A stretch of 50,526 bases of DNA, from contig PDHQ01000253.1 of assembly GCA_003339415.1 (NCBI GenBank), positions 1-50,526 of the forward strand, in the 5' to 3' direction. How positions within the stretch are numbered: the first letter of the stretch is position 1; each line of letters begins with the position of its first letter. A program made the position numbers and the translations under genes. The notes beneath the pieces were generated by a model, which was given only the letters and a program-made list of their open reading frames with translations, searched no databases and was not told the DNA's origin. The stretch comes from Ophiocordyceps camponoti-saundersi (nom. inval.). Its lineage: Eukaryota > Ascomycota > Sordariomycetes > Hypocreales > Ophiocordycipitaceae. Shown one piece after another: positions 1-11,640 of the stretch.

Positions 1-2460
1 CCTTATATTAACGATATAAAACCCTATTTAAATTTTTTAGCATTTTTATACTTTATCGTATAATATCGTATAACTTTATATATTTAGCGTATTATATTTT
101 TATAATCTTATTAATATACGCTATAACTTATACTTACGTAGATAAAAAAAAACTATATATAAGCTACCCCTCTATCCTTTTACCTTTTTATCCTTTTACT
201 TTAATATATATACCTTAATAGTAGCTATCTATTTCTACCCGCTATAACTTAAATTACCTACGTTATTTCTAACTATATTACCCTTATCTTATTATAATAC
301 CTCTCGATATACCTATTAGTTGTTTACCTTCTCCCCTCTCCGTATTACTTACCGACTTAATCGACCTTACTTCTTAGAGCGAGTCGCCGTTTCCGGTAAA
401 CGTGATCGACTTAATAAGTACCGATTCTCTCTCGTAACCTCTATCTACCTTAGCGAAGCGACGCGAAAATTATATTATATAATAGGCTATCTCCTCCGCT
501 ATTATTATAGCTATTAATAACGCTATATTATCCTTTACTTAAAGAAGCGGACGCGTTTATACCGGTCTTCTTACCTCCGCTATTAAAAATATATTATCCC
601 GCTTTAGTTACTTTTATTCTAGCTATTAGCGTTATCTATTATAATAATACTAAATAGACCCTACCTCCCTTACCCTCCTATGTCCGGTATTATTATATCT
701 TTTCTTAGTATTTTACGATATTTAGAATTAATAGATTAAGGATATAGTTATAAATCTATATAGTAAGTATTATCTAAGATATATATTTTAGCTTAAAATT
801 TATAATTATTTTCTATAAACCTTTATTAGTATATATAAGCTTATATATAAATATATCTAAACTATCTTTATCGAACTAAATATATATACCTTATTTAGTA
901 GGAGCTATTCTCGTCTTAATATAAGGCCCTCCGTAAGATTATCTATAATCTATGCCCTAGTCCTAACTATTCCGATATACGGCGTTTTATCCTTTATACC
1001 TAGGATATAAACTATAAATTCCGCCTAACTTTCTATCCTCTAATTATTAAAACCTTTAACGTTAGTTAACTTCCTTATATTTTTCTCTAAGTATAAGATA
1101 AAGTCTAGCTAGTCCCTTAATATAAAGTATTCGTAACTAATATTATTAATATAATACTCTTATATCCTTATATAGCCTTCTTTACCGATAATATCGAATA
1201 TTACGCTATATGCTATTGTTAGTATTATAAGCTATAGTGGTTTTTTAAATCTTTTAGCCTATATAGTAGGAATACCGATACCGGTTCCTATAACTTATTA
1301 TAAGTCTTTATATTAACTATTTAAACTTCCGCCCTCGTTATCTTCTATACGCTTTTTATCTTACGTTATTATCCTTATCCTAAATATTAGCAGCTAGTAA
1401 CTACTTATAAATTTATCCTTATTCTTCTAGTTTACGAACTTTTCTTTCCCCTATACCCTAATACTTAATATATCTAGTATACGTTTTTAGTTATAACGTC
1501 CTCGATCTAATTATATATATAATATTAGTTATATACGCTATTACTTATAAAATATTAGCACTACTCCTATAATATACGATAACTTACTTATTATCTTTAC
1601 TCTATAAGATATATGCTAATATATTTTTTCGTTTATTACTTCGTTACTAGAACTATTTAATAAAGATATAGAACTTATATAAGATATACCCCTATATATA
1701 GTTTTATAAATTTAAAGGGTCCTCTCTCTTAACTATATCTTATCTTACTAGAAATCAGGTTACTACCTATATATTATATTACTTACCTTATTCCTCTAAT
1801 TTTATACGTAATCTAATATAAAACTTTATTATAGATAAAATAATTTATTATTACTTCTAATTCCTAACCCCGATTTATATTATATTCTACTATTACTACT
1901 TTATCTATTATTTTATTTTTCCCGCTTAGGTTAACTATTCTATATAAATATATTTAGGCTTTTTAAGAATAAATCTACGTTATTTAATATATCTTACTTT
2001 TATTATTTTACTTTAAAGTCGTTCCCTTATCGATAAATTAATATTATATATATAAACTTAGTATACTACGCTACTTATATATTACCTACGCGTATCGTGC
2101 CTATCCTTCCCTTTTCTTATCCTTATACTAATCTTCCTCTACGTTTAACTATATATCTATTAAAATATATATACTACTTTTATATATATAATTTATTTCT
2201 ATTTATTTAAGTTCTTTTTATTAATCCCGAAATACTTTCGCGGTATTAATAAATACCCGCTTAACCTTATATAATAATTCTTTACGTAATAATCGAAATA
2301 GCCTTAGGTAAGTCGCCGGTAACTTTTATATATACGTATCGTACAGGTTTATACGTATCGTGCTAGTCGCTTATATAGAATAAACTATTTTATCTAGAAC
2401 TAATTTACTATTAAGTAAGTAAGTTAGTTACTATCTTACTCGTACTACTAGTTAGTAAGA
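1..2460. other. No recognisable gene; degenerate AT-rich DNA
   Basis: I see no frame with coding character, no splice signals I trust, and no match to the repeat families found elsewhere in the window. A TTG-started 65-codon frame at 320-517 lies in slightly GC-richer sequence but has no recognisable motif. Weakly open stretches between 900 and 1,700 have only TAA/TAG stops and could be a very old coding relic, but this cannot be told from chance in DNA with so few TGA triplets. Confidence 0.6.
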
Positions 2461-2466
2461 ATAATA

Positions 2467-3640
2467 TCGGCCTTTATATCTTATAACTTATAACTATTCT
2501 ATTTTATAATTTTACGGATATATTTTTAATATAGTTAGTTCGTTACTCTCTTACCTATTATATATATATATCTCTCGGTATCTATACTTATATATATATA
2601 TATACGGGTCGTCCTATCTAATAAGCTATTTCGTAGATTTAACGGAGCTATCTCTAGGGAAGTCGATTCGTTACTATCCTTTCGGCCTTACCGGTCTCTT
2701 AGTATCGTATTTACGGGTCGTTTATATCTAATAAATTATAACTATAAGCTATTTTATAATTTAACGGATCTATCTTTAACGAAGTCAGTTCGTTACCGTC
2801 CTCTTATCGTACTATCGTATATATATATATATATAGTATAGGTTTATAGTTATCTATATATACTTATATTTACGGGTCGTCCTATAAATAAGCTAGGGTT
2901 AAATTTAACGGAACTTTCTTTAAGTATATATATAGATTTATCGCTATCTTATCGGCCTTAACGGTCCCTAAGAATCGTATAGGTTGTTTATATTAAATAA
3001 CTTATAACTATAAGCTATTTTATTACTTAACGGATCTATCTTTAACAAGTTAAGTTCGTTACTATCTACTTATTATATAGGTCTCTCGGTATCTATCTAT
3101 ATATACTCGTATTTATAGGTCGTCCTATTTAATAAGCTATCTTCTAAATTTAATAGGACTTTCTTTAGGCAAGTGGATTTATTACTCCCCTATTAGTCGT
3201 ACCGGCCTGTCGGTGTCGTACGGGTTGTTTATCTCTAGTAAGTCGTGACTACGAGCTATTTTCTAAACTTTACGGGTCTATCTTTAACGGGCTAGGTTCT
3301 TTACTATCCTATATTATATATATATAAGTCTTATAGTATTATATTATTATATATATATATATATAGGTTATCCTATATAATAAGCTATATTATAATTTTT
3401 TTCGGATCTATCTTCGATAAAGTGGTTTCGTTATTATCCTATCGGCCGTACCGGTCTATAGGTATTCTACGGTCGTTTATTTCCTCTAATTAGCTATTTT
3501 ACGGACTTTACGGATCCGTTTTCTAGGAAGTGGCCTTAATATTATTATACCGTTATATAGGTTCTGCGGGTCTTTCGTATCGTATAGGCTATTTATATAT
3601 TACTAGTTAATTTAAATAATTTAACCGATTTTTTAGGTTT
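2467..3640. repeat. Degenerate ~250-bp two-part satellite
   Basis: Two related half-units alternate. The A half begins with a GGGTCGTCCTAT-like motif (2606, 2874, 3117, 3366) and the B half with a GGGTCGTTTAT-like motif (2715, 2981, 3222, 3471). A-to-B spacing is steady at about 105-109 bases and the whole period is about 241-268 bases. Both halves contain AATAAGCTATTT-like, TTTAACGGATCTATCTTTA-like and TTCGTTACTATCC-like blocks. A partial earlier B half starts near 2467 and the last half-unit fades near 3600. TA microsatellite expansions in the B-to-A spacer explain most of the length variation. It has no coding potential. It is a RIP-degraded tandem satellite with higher-order structure. 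Confidence 0.8.
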
Positions 3641-4689
3641 ATATCTTATAACTAGGTATATATACGGATAGGACGGGGTTAATATATATATTATTAAGCT
3701 ATTTATCCTAGGAATATTCCTTTATATATATATTTAAACCTATATATATATATCCTTTTACTTTTATAATTTAGCGGCTAACGATAGTCGTAGGTCCCTT
3801 TAATATATAAGGTTAGTCGCTATTAGCGTATATAAAATATAGATAACTACGTAAGCTATCTGCTATTTAACTTATTTTTTTATAGTATTTTTAAGACTCG
3901 CTCCTACAAAGTATATATAAATATTCCTTATAAAATATTTATTTTAGTAATTTTTACGCTTCTCTCTATACTCTTAGCTCCGCATTTTTATCTTTTACGT
4001 AACCGTTCCTATCCTCGTTAAATTACTATTTATATCTTTATTAAGGTACTTTACGTATAATAGTTAATCTATTTTATAATAATATTTCTATATCCTATTT
4101 TATATAACTTATTATCTTTATAATTTACCGTCTTTCTCTTCTTTCTATTTATTTATAAATTATATATAATTAGTTTTTTCCCCTTTAACCCTAATACCTA
4201 GTATTTATATTTATTATACCCTAATATCTTATAGCTTTTTATAATCTTAACGCTATTTTATATATATATTCTATTTCTATTATTATCCTCCTAATTACTT
4301 ATATATTATATTTCTATTTTCTATATATATTTAAGATTCCGCAGATTCTTACTCTTCCCTTTTATTATACTTTATCCGCTCGTAAATATATCCCTATTAT
4401 CTATTTCCTTTTTAATAAATAATAGTTTACTAATTCCTCGGATTATAATTTATACCTAATATCGTTAGATTATATACTACTATCTAGAGGTGCTAACTTA
4501 ACGTACTAGTAGGATTTCTTTATATCCGAAAGTTTCCGTACTTTAACGAAATTTCTATAAGGGTATTATATTTTCTAGTTTATTTTTTTATTCTACTAAT
4601 CTCTTCTCTATATCCGCTTTATTACTATCTACTATAGTTAAGAAGAGAAAAACTAATTTTATTCCCTCTTAGTATTTATTAAATAACGA
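3641..4689. other. AT-rich spacer, nothing recognised
   Basis: Pyrimidine-rich AT DNA between the satellite and the first family A copy. No frame, repeat family or RNA gene could be supported. Confidence 0.55.
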
Positions 4690-5250
4690 GGGAGGGTTAG
4701 TATTACCCTAAGCATACTTACTAGATACCTATTACGTCTAACTTCGTAGCCTCGTAGGTGACTATAGTTTTTAAATACTATAAGTTGTCTCTAGCTATAC
4801 GGGTATAAGCTATATAGTATTTCTCTATAAGGAAAGTAATAGGAAGTTATTTTCCTATAAAAAGATAAAGTAAACTATAAAAAGAAAGGTAAAAACTACT
4901 TAATCGATAAATTAGGGTTTCGAAATATATATTTAAGCTAGTAATTTATTATATTAAGGTATAAGATTTAAAATAAAGCTATAATTTCGTTAAGTATACT
5001 TTTTACTATAAGTACTCTCTAGTCTCTAAGACTTAATTTATAATATATAACTTTTAAAGTAGGTATAAACGTAACGTTAAGGGCTAATTCTATATAATTC
5101 CTTTATTTTTAAAGGAAACTAATCTGCGCTATATACTTTATAATAGCCTTCTCCTATCTTAAGCACCCCTTATATCCTTATCCCCTAAGGCTCTTAGTAG
5201 AAGAGATAGGCTTTATAGTTATTTAATTAAACTATACGAAGGTTTTTTAT
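4690..5250 (+). mobile_element. Family A TIR element, degraded copy
   Basis: It is collinear with the better copies at 19,027 and 25,072. The shared order is a TACCCTAAGC-like block just inside the left end, a TATAGTA-TTCTCTATA block, a purine-rich GATAA-GA block, an AGTAATTTATAGTA-like block, a TTTTTACTATAAGT block, an AAGACTTAA block, GGGCTAATT, and a right-hand ATTTAATTAAAC block. Neither terminal TTTAGCGG repeat is clearly kept, so the limits are approximate. No transposase frame is present, as in all copies. Confidence 0.65.
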
Positions 5251-5282
5251 ATATCCTTTATAATACTTATTCTAATATTCTT

Positions 5283-5490
5283 TTACGATATTAAATATAC
5301 AGCTTTTTAGATAGCTACGAAGATAAGCTTAAGAGCTAATTACTTGCTAGATTTCGTAATAACCGCTATCTTATCTTAATCGCCCCTCTTAACTCTATTC
5401 CTCGGAAGCTTTTTTAGGACAGGAAGTTTCCGAGAACTATTTAATTAAAACCTTTCTTAGCCCCTAACCGTATTTCTTTTACTCTAGCGC
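5283..5490 (+). mobile_element. Partial right half of a family A element
   Basis: It matches the right part of family A, from the block before GGGCTAATTACTT through TCTTAATCGCC and TATTTAATTAAAACC. It lies directly after the degraded copy at 4,690-5,250 in the same orientation, so it is either a second truncated insertion or a local duplication. Confidence 0.5.
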
Positions 5491-5897
5491 TTATATTTTT
5501 TTCTTATACCTCTATTATCCTTAAATATCTATCGTAGACTTACTATATCGTGCCTTACTTATTACTTATTAGAGAGTATAGGAAAAAAAAGTAATTACGA
5601 GTTTAATATTATAGATTTATTTATTAGATTCCTAGTATAGTAATATCTCTCCCTTACCGAACTCTAAATATTACCTTTAGAATTCTATTTTCTTATAATA
5701 GTATCTAAGTAATATATATAATTTATATTTTTTTTAAACCCCCTTTATTTATTTTATTTTTATATTACTTATATTAAATTATATTTATATAGTACCTCTT
5801 TATTCCCTTTTTCTGCCTATTTTACTCTTCCTATATTTCCTTCTAGTATTATATCTCTCCTTTTATATTTCTAATATTAAAAGGTAAAGAAAAAAAA
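5491..5897. other. Spacer upstream of the BTB pseudogene
   Basis: No gene seen. It is pyrimidine-rich just before the inferred start at 5898, which suits a fungal promoter region, but no individual site can be supported after RIP. Confidence 0.4.
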
Positions 5898-6724
5898 ATA
5901 TCCCTTAGACCGTTACCTCGATACTCCTCCCCGTCTCTATCGGATAAAAATACCTATAACGTATTACGAAAAATAAAGTACCGATATATATTCTTTAACC
6001 CTAAATATTCTAATCTTACTATTCTTTATTACGAGCGTATCTTCCGGGTTTATCGCGTTATATTATTTAATAACCTAATATTTCCTCGCGATCTTTATAA
6101 CGAGGTATTTTTTCTTATTAATATTTTTATATCTTTTTTCTTTTAAACTTTTAATATATATATAATATAATAACTAACTTTATATACTATAAGGATCCGC
6201 TATATTACCCGGATAATACTATTAACTTATTAGAAAAGTAACTTTTAATTTTTTAATACCTCTTATAGGCTACTTATATAGATTAATATAGTAAAGAAGA
6301 TTACGAAACCTACTACCTTTCGCTAGCTAGTCGTAACTTATTATTCGATTCCGAAGAAGATAACGTTATTCCTTACGCTAGCGATACCGAGCTATATAAT
6401 ATATTCCTTTATCTTCGCGTTTACGAGCTAGCTCTTAAGACTAGGTCCTCTCGTATCTAGCTTTTAGCTATTAAGTATACTTACTAATAGATAATAGAGT
6501 ACTTTTACGGTATAAATTCTTATATTATTTTATAGCTTTTTATTTAAGTATAGACTAAATAGTTACGAGGAGAGTCTCGACTTCGTAATAAAATATCTAA
6601 GGCTATTACTTTTATACTATCTAGGAAGAAAAAAATACCCGACTTATATAAATCGTTTATACTTAAGTATCTTAAATTAATACTCTCGCTTTTAGAGTAT
6701 ATACTTAAGTTTAAGAGAGGGTAA
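5898..6724 (+). pseudogene. BTB/POZ-domain protein pseudogene, copy 1
   Basis: This is a fossil of a protein of about 245 residues with a BTB/POZ fold, a protein-protein interaction domain that often links substrates to cullin-3 ligases. Exon 1 (5898-6104, 69 codons, no stops) has ATA in place of the expected ATG and contains the family signature SNLTI, then IFRVYRVILFN, where Tyr and Asn sit at positions expected to be His and Cys/Asn in BTB domains. The intron runs about 6105-6193 (GT start, TAACTAAC branch, AG end). Exon 2 (6194-6724) continues in one frame with YLRVYELALKT, the usual vYxLA-K helix. It has eleven premature stops, all TAA or TAG. Its paralogue lies 2 kb downstream. The fold assignment is from motif recognition only; the partners are unknown. 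Confidence 0.75.
6105..6193 (+). other. Intron relic in BTB copy 1
   Basis: It has a GT donor after GAG, a TAACTAAC branch-like motif near the 3' end, and a TATAAG acceptor. The position matches the intron of the paralogue at 8091-8194, between the conserved BTB start (RVYRVIL) and the rest of the domain, which supports a shared origin before mutation. Confidence 0.6.
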
Positions 6725-7871
6725 CTTTCTTTATAGTTTCTTTTATATAATAATCTTTATAGTTATTTATTATATATTATATATATTATATCTTATAATA
6801 AACCTATATAAAGAAAAATAGTTAATTATTATTAGTTTACTTTTAAGTTATAATTACCGTTTAGATATTATTATAGCGGTTATTAATATATCTATATCCG
6901 ATACTCGTAAATATATATATTATTTTAGCCTTAGTAATTTGCACTTTAAACTCTAAAATATATAGCCCGCGTAAGCAAGATAATATTAAGAAAGTAGCAC
7001 TATTAGCTATATTATTATACTCGTTATATACGTTAATAGTTTAAATCGGCCGTTCTAGTTTATCTAACTAATTTTATTAGTTAATATCGCTCGGTTAAAT
7101 AGGGCTAAACTATTATATATTATAAAAGCTTATTACTCGCCGTTCGATATTATCTACGCGTTATCGAAAGGGGGATAAGGGATAGCGCTAATACTCGCAT
7201 ATATATAATAACTAGCGCTATATAATTACGTAAACTATAATTATATAATATCTTATTACGTTAATTTAAGATATCTTTATCGTATAATATTTAGGAATCT
7301 TATCGTAAAGAACCTTAATAGTAACTGCTAAGGAAGGTAACCGCTTCTCTACTAGGATTTTAGTTTTTACTATACCTTCTCGGGGCCTCTCCTATCTCTA
7401 CTAGCACGTTTCTTTATATATTTTACTAGGACTTCGCCTACGAGAGTTTTTCTCCTTTTCTTTCTTTCTTATTAGCTTAGAGTCTTTATTTATAGTACTA
7501 AATACTAATACTATCGTTTACTTAACGTATTTCTAAGCTATAATAATAAATAACCTAGCGGTACCTATTCTATATTAATTCCCTCTTATATTAATAGCAC
7601 TACGTACTCCTTATAAAACTCTATAACTTACGATAATATTATTTTATTAAGTTATTAAAATATATTAAAATCTACCTATATTTTTTCACTTTTTATTAAT
7701 ACTTCCCTCTAATATATTATATATATATTATATATATATTAATATACTATTATATAGTATATCTATATCCTTCTTCCTTTCTATTCTATATTATTATTTA
7801 CTTTTCTTAGTTTCTCGTTTTATTACTCTCCTATTTTAATTTTCTTATAACTAAAAATAAATAAAAAAAAA
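6725..7871. other. Spacer between the two BTB pseudogenes
   Basis: It contains TA-rich microsatellite-like patches near 6770-6800 and 7710-7755 and some short GC-richer stretches. No coding frame or known repeat family was recognised. It may include the decayed 3' flank of copy 1 and the promoter of copy 2. Confidence 0.45.
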
Positions 7872-8710
7872 ATACCTACTATATAGCCTATACTATCGTC
7901 GAGGTTTCTATTCCCCCTAATTCCGAATAAATAGAATAACGATCGTTATAAACGTTTACTAAGAAACTAATATATCCCCCTTTAATCTAAATATTCCGAT
8001 CTCGCTATTATTTATCGTAATCGAATATTTAGAGTTTATCGCGTTATTTTATATAATAGGCTAGCTTTCTTCCGCGCTGCTTATAATAAGGTACTATTAA
8101 TATAATACTATTATTCTTATAATTCCTTTCCCGTTATATCTTCCTATATATATATATATATATTATTTAGAAAACTAATACTATATTCTATAAGAATACG
8201 TTAACTAACCTTATAATTACTCTTAACTTATTAGAAGAGTAACCCTCTATTTTTTCCTACTTCCTCTAGGCTATTTACACCACTTCTTATAGTATAAACG
8301 ATTATAAAACCTATTACCTTTCTCTAGCTAGCCGTAACCTATCTTTTACCTCTAAAAGAGGTAGCGTTATAGTTAACGATAACTATTATAAACTACCTAA
8401 TATTTTATTTTATCTTCGTATTTACGAGTTAGCCTTAAAAACTAACGCTAGGCCTATATAAACTTACGCTAGGGAGCAAATCTGCTATTATCTATATCGT
8501 TATCTTAATAGTAAGGATCCGTATTTTATCTTATAGCTTTTTACTAAGGTATAAACTAAATAGCTTAAAGGAAAATCTAGACTTTGCGATAAAATAGCTT
8601 AGTATATAGCTTACGGTTTATCTATAATGCTTAAGATACCTAAGGTATTTACGTCTTTTATCCTTAAGTATCCCGGATTTAGATTATCGGTTATAAAGTA
8701 TATATATTAG
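7872..8710 (+). pseudogene. BTB/POZ-domain protein pseudogene, copy 2
   Basis: It is a paralogue of the gene at 5898-6724 with the same exon plan. Exon 1 is 7872-8090 (73 codons, ATA at the start position) and exon 2 is 8195-8710 (172 codons). Exon 1 holds SDLAI, IFRVYRVILYN, and FFRAAYNK, which fits the BTB pattern (F-VHR-L, then pFFRAA) better than copy 1. Exon 2 holds YYLSLASRNL, YLRIYELALKT and FTKVQTKQLKGKSRL, shared with copy 1. In-frame stops are TAA or TAG only; one CAA, one TGC codon and one ATG survive. Divergence between the copies exceeds RIP changes, so the duplication is old. Function is inferred from the domain alone. Confidence 0.78.
8091..8194 (+). other. Intron relic in BTB copy 2
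   Basis: GT donor directly after AATAAG, an AAACTAATAC branch-like motif, and a CTATAAG acceptor. It occupies the same place in the reading frame as the intron in copy 1. Confidence 0.6.
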
Positions 8711-8972
8711 TATTAAGTACTAAACGTATTTTAAATATTTATTTTTAATCTAATTATTTATATTATTCTTTTTAATATAATCTTTATCTTTTTAAATATA
8801 ATAAGTTTACCTAAGCTAAAATTATATTAATTATATATCGTAATTATAGTTTACTTAAAGGTTTCTATTAATCTACGCTACGAAATATATAGTATTATAA
8901 TATTAGATAGATTTAACGTATATTTAAGCTGCTTACGGACTTCGCTAATAAAATAATTAGAAGTAAAGGTAG
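8711..8972. other. Spacer before a family A copy
   Basis: AT-rich DNA downstream of the second BTB pseudogene, ending at the family A terminal repeat. Nothing else is seen. Confidence 0.4.
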
Positions 8973-9295
8973 TTTAGCGGGGAAAGAAGGATACCCTAAG
9001 TAAGCGTAGTAGATACTTAAGGGGCGTAACTTCTTAGGTAACTAAAGTCTTTAACTAATATAAGGGGGGATCTTTAGCTATAGGGGGAAGAGCTAGATAA
9101 TAATTCTTTATAGGGAGAATAATAAGGAGTCGGTTTTCTATATAGAGATAAGAGAAGAAAGAGAAAAGAAGTTAAGAACTATTTAATTAAGTGCTAAGAA
9201 CTTAAACTACTAGGGCCTCTAAAAATCTCTTTTAGATACTTAAGAGTCTGTAAATCTTAAGCTAGGTCTTAGTAATAACTTATAGTAAAAAAAAA
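8973..9295 (+). mobile_element. Family A TIR element, 3' truncated
   Basis: It starts with a clear TTTAGCGG terminal motif preceded by GGTAG, exactly as in the copy at 25,072, then the TACCCTAAG, GCGTAGTAGATAC, TAACTAATATAAGG and CTATAGGGGG blocks. Similarity is strong to about 9205, then patchy to the AACTTATAGTAAAA block near 9290, with the right third missing. There is no right terminal repeat. Confidence 0.75.
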
Positions 9296-10129
9296 AGACT
9301 CTTATTTATAATTATAACTTTACTTTACGTCTAATATTTCCCTATAAGAAATTACTTATTTAAATACCTTCTATAATAATATTTTACTCTAATAAAATAG
9401 CACTTATAATTCCCTCTTATTATTATTATCTTCGTGGAAAACCGGTTTCTTATCCTTTCCTACGTATAAAATTACTATATAACTTATACTCTTATATCTT
9501 AATATCTCTTCTTTTACTATTCGAATACTTTAATAATATAGGGACTTACGCCCCTTATAGTTACGCTATAGTTACTAACCTTTTTATCTCCTTATATAGT
9601 AATTTTTAGATACTTATAGATACGCCTAAAGAGAATAAGTTTAGATAAAGATAAGAAATAATCGGGAACTAAGTTATATAAGATACGCACGTATTAGTTT
9701 TTAAGCTTACTCGATTTCTAAATACTCTTATATATAAGGGTTATAAAGGCGGTTATATTATAATAGCCGCTATTGCTAAAATATTAAATATATTATTATA
9801 TTTCTTCTTATTACTAAGGAAAATAAAATATACTTATATTTAAATTACTACTATAATATAGTCCGTAATATCTTCCTCCCCTCCTTCTTTAATACTAGCG
9901 TTATCTTTCTTAGCGAAAAGGTTCGGTATATCTTTTGCAATTCTTAGCGTAACCTCTTCGTATATATAGTTTTCTAACTTTTCGCTTACCCCCCCTTCCT
10001 ATCTCTTAGACTTTAGGAATACTACTATTATATTTTTTACCTCTGCCTCTTTTTATATTAAACCCCTAAATTTCCTCTAATTATATATCGATATCTTTAT
10101 ATTATTCTAAATATAGTTTACGTATAACC
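9296..10129. other. No gene recognised
   Basis: AT-rich sequence that becomes somewhat more GC-rich from about 9,890 onward. It may hold the decayed 5' part of the coding relic that follows, but no continuous frame could be followed. Confidence 0.4.
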
Positions 10130-10589
10130 CTCCCGAAACGCCTCGTATTAATATATATTCGTAGAACGGGAATAGTATATATTTTTTATAAGTAGTAACT
10201 ATTATTATCTATATTTATATATAGCCGAAGTATATCCGAGGGTTACGTTTCCTAAATATTATAACGATAAGTGCCTTAGCGTACTCTAGGCGGCGGGACT
10301 CGATAAGCTATTTAATAAAATACCCTTATAAGTATACTATCTCTATTAGTATATACGTTATCCGAGGATAAGTTAAGCAAACGGCTATTCTTTTATACGC
10401 GTCCGTGCTAAGAAACTAGGCGTAGAAGAAATCTACGGGCGTAGTACTTTATATATTCTTTTTAATCGTTATATTAGTATCCTCTAGCGTCTTTATACGG
10501 AACGCGATTTTTATATATATCGGGATATCTATATACCCGATATTTACGCCGCCTTTTACCTAAAATTTAAGGTATACGTAGAACTTTAA
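10130..10589 (+). pseudogene. Decayed coding region, unknown protein
   Basis: One frame can be followed from about 10,130 to TAA at 10,587-10,589. It is interrupted only by TAA/TAG, so it is consistent with a RIP-killed exon. Readable stretches include AEVYPRVTFPKYYNDKCL, then RVRAKKLGVEEIYGRSTLY, and finally PDIYAAFYLKFKVYVEL. The composition is soluble and mixed, with no membrane segment. Residues encoded by CAN, TGN or NCA-type codons are altered, which hides catalytic His, Cys, Trp and Gln. I do not recognise the family. The GTATACTAATAAATATATAAAG-like DNA after the stop could be the start of an intron, so the gene may continue. Confidence 0.4.
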
Positions 10590-11424
10590 CCTAATTAATT
10601 AATATACTAATAAATATATAAAGTAAAACTTACCTTAAAGTATATCGTTATTTTCTCTACTAGTATATCGGTGCGATACTTCTACGTAAGACTCGATAAT
10701 ATATTTATTTCGCCTTTTTCTACCTTCCGATATACGATATCCGCTATATTCGTAAAGTTCTTCGCCTTACGCTATTAATCGTTAATATTAGGCTCGTTTA
10801 TACTATAAATAGTAATAGGTATTTTTAAGTATTACCTCTCCTATAACTTATTAGTTAAGTCTTAAAAAGGGAAATTATAACGGATATTTCTTATTTCGAT
10901 ACCTATTCTCTTAAGGTTTATCTCCTACTAGTTTAGATATTCCTCTTATCGTATTATATATTTACTACTCGGCGCCGTAAACGTTACTTACGTATATAAC
11001 CTAGTTTTCCGTATATAGGCTAAGAGGATATACTCTTTATAATACTTAACTAAGGAAGAAATTTTTTTATATTATCTTTCGGTGCTAAGCTTTCTACCTT
11101 ACTTATATATATATAATTATATAATATATTATATAATCGCTATTAATTAACTAATTTAGTAGCTAGTTTTATATATATATAATAGCCGTGCGGTTTTTAT
11201 ATATATATATATAATTATTATTATATATCTATATAGCTAATATCTACTTTACTCCCTCTTTTAATATATATTTTTATCGCCTTATAGATAGGTTTATCCC
11301 TATAAGGTATAACCTCTATTATCTTTCGATTTACGTAAAGATAGCGTAAGTATTATAGAATTATAAAGTATAGCTATAAAATAACTTATCTAGAATATAA
11401 CGAATATATTTACGAAGTACCGAA
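10590..11424. other. Possible continuation of the decayed gene; otherwise nothing
   Basis: Sequence with moderate GC to about 11,000, then TA-rich microsatellite-like patches near 11,105-11,240. No frame was convincing. Confidence 0.35.
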
Positions 11425-11640
11425 ATAACTAATAGTAAGTATATCCTATATTACCTATCTTAGTTATATAAGTATAACTCTTATACTTTAGCTATAGATA
11501 GATAGCTTAGAACCTTTATTTCTATATAATTAACTAAGCTTTACTACTTATATCTAGGTCCCCTTATATTTTCCTTAATTTCTAGCGTTTTAAAGCTAAC
11601 TTTTAGAATTAGGTAACGTAGCTATTTATCTATTATAGAG
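11425..11640 (+). repeat. Repeat D, copy 1
   Basis: About 215 bases that match 24,200-24,415 in the same orientation. Shared blocks are CTTAGTTATATAAGTAT-like, TATATAATTAACTA, GCTTTACTACTTATAT and GTAGCTATTTATCTA (near 11,620 and 24,375). It has no coding potential or terminal repeats. It may be part of a larger element whose ends have decayed. Confidence 0.6.

Noticed and set aside
320..517. 65-codon open frame
   Set aside because: Starts at TTG, has no motif, and lies in DNA where TGA and ATG are rare, so frames of this size are expected by chance.
8040..8090. tRNA or rRNA fragments in GC-richer patches
   Set aside because: No cloverleaf or rRNA core motif could be recognised; the GC-richer patches are coding relics.
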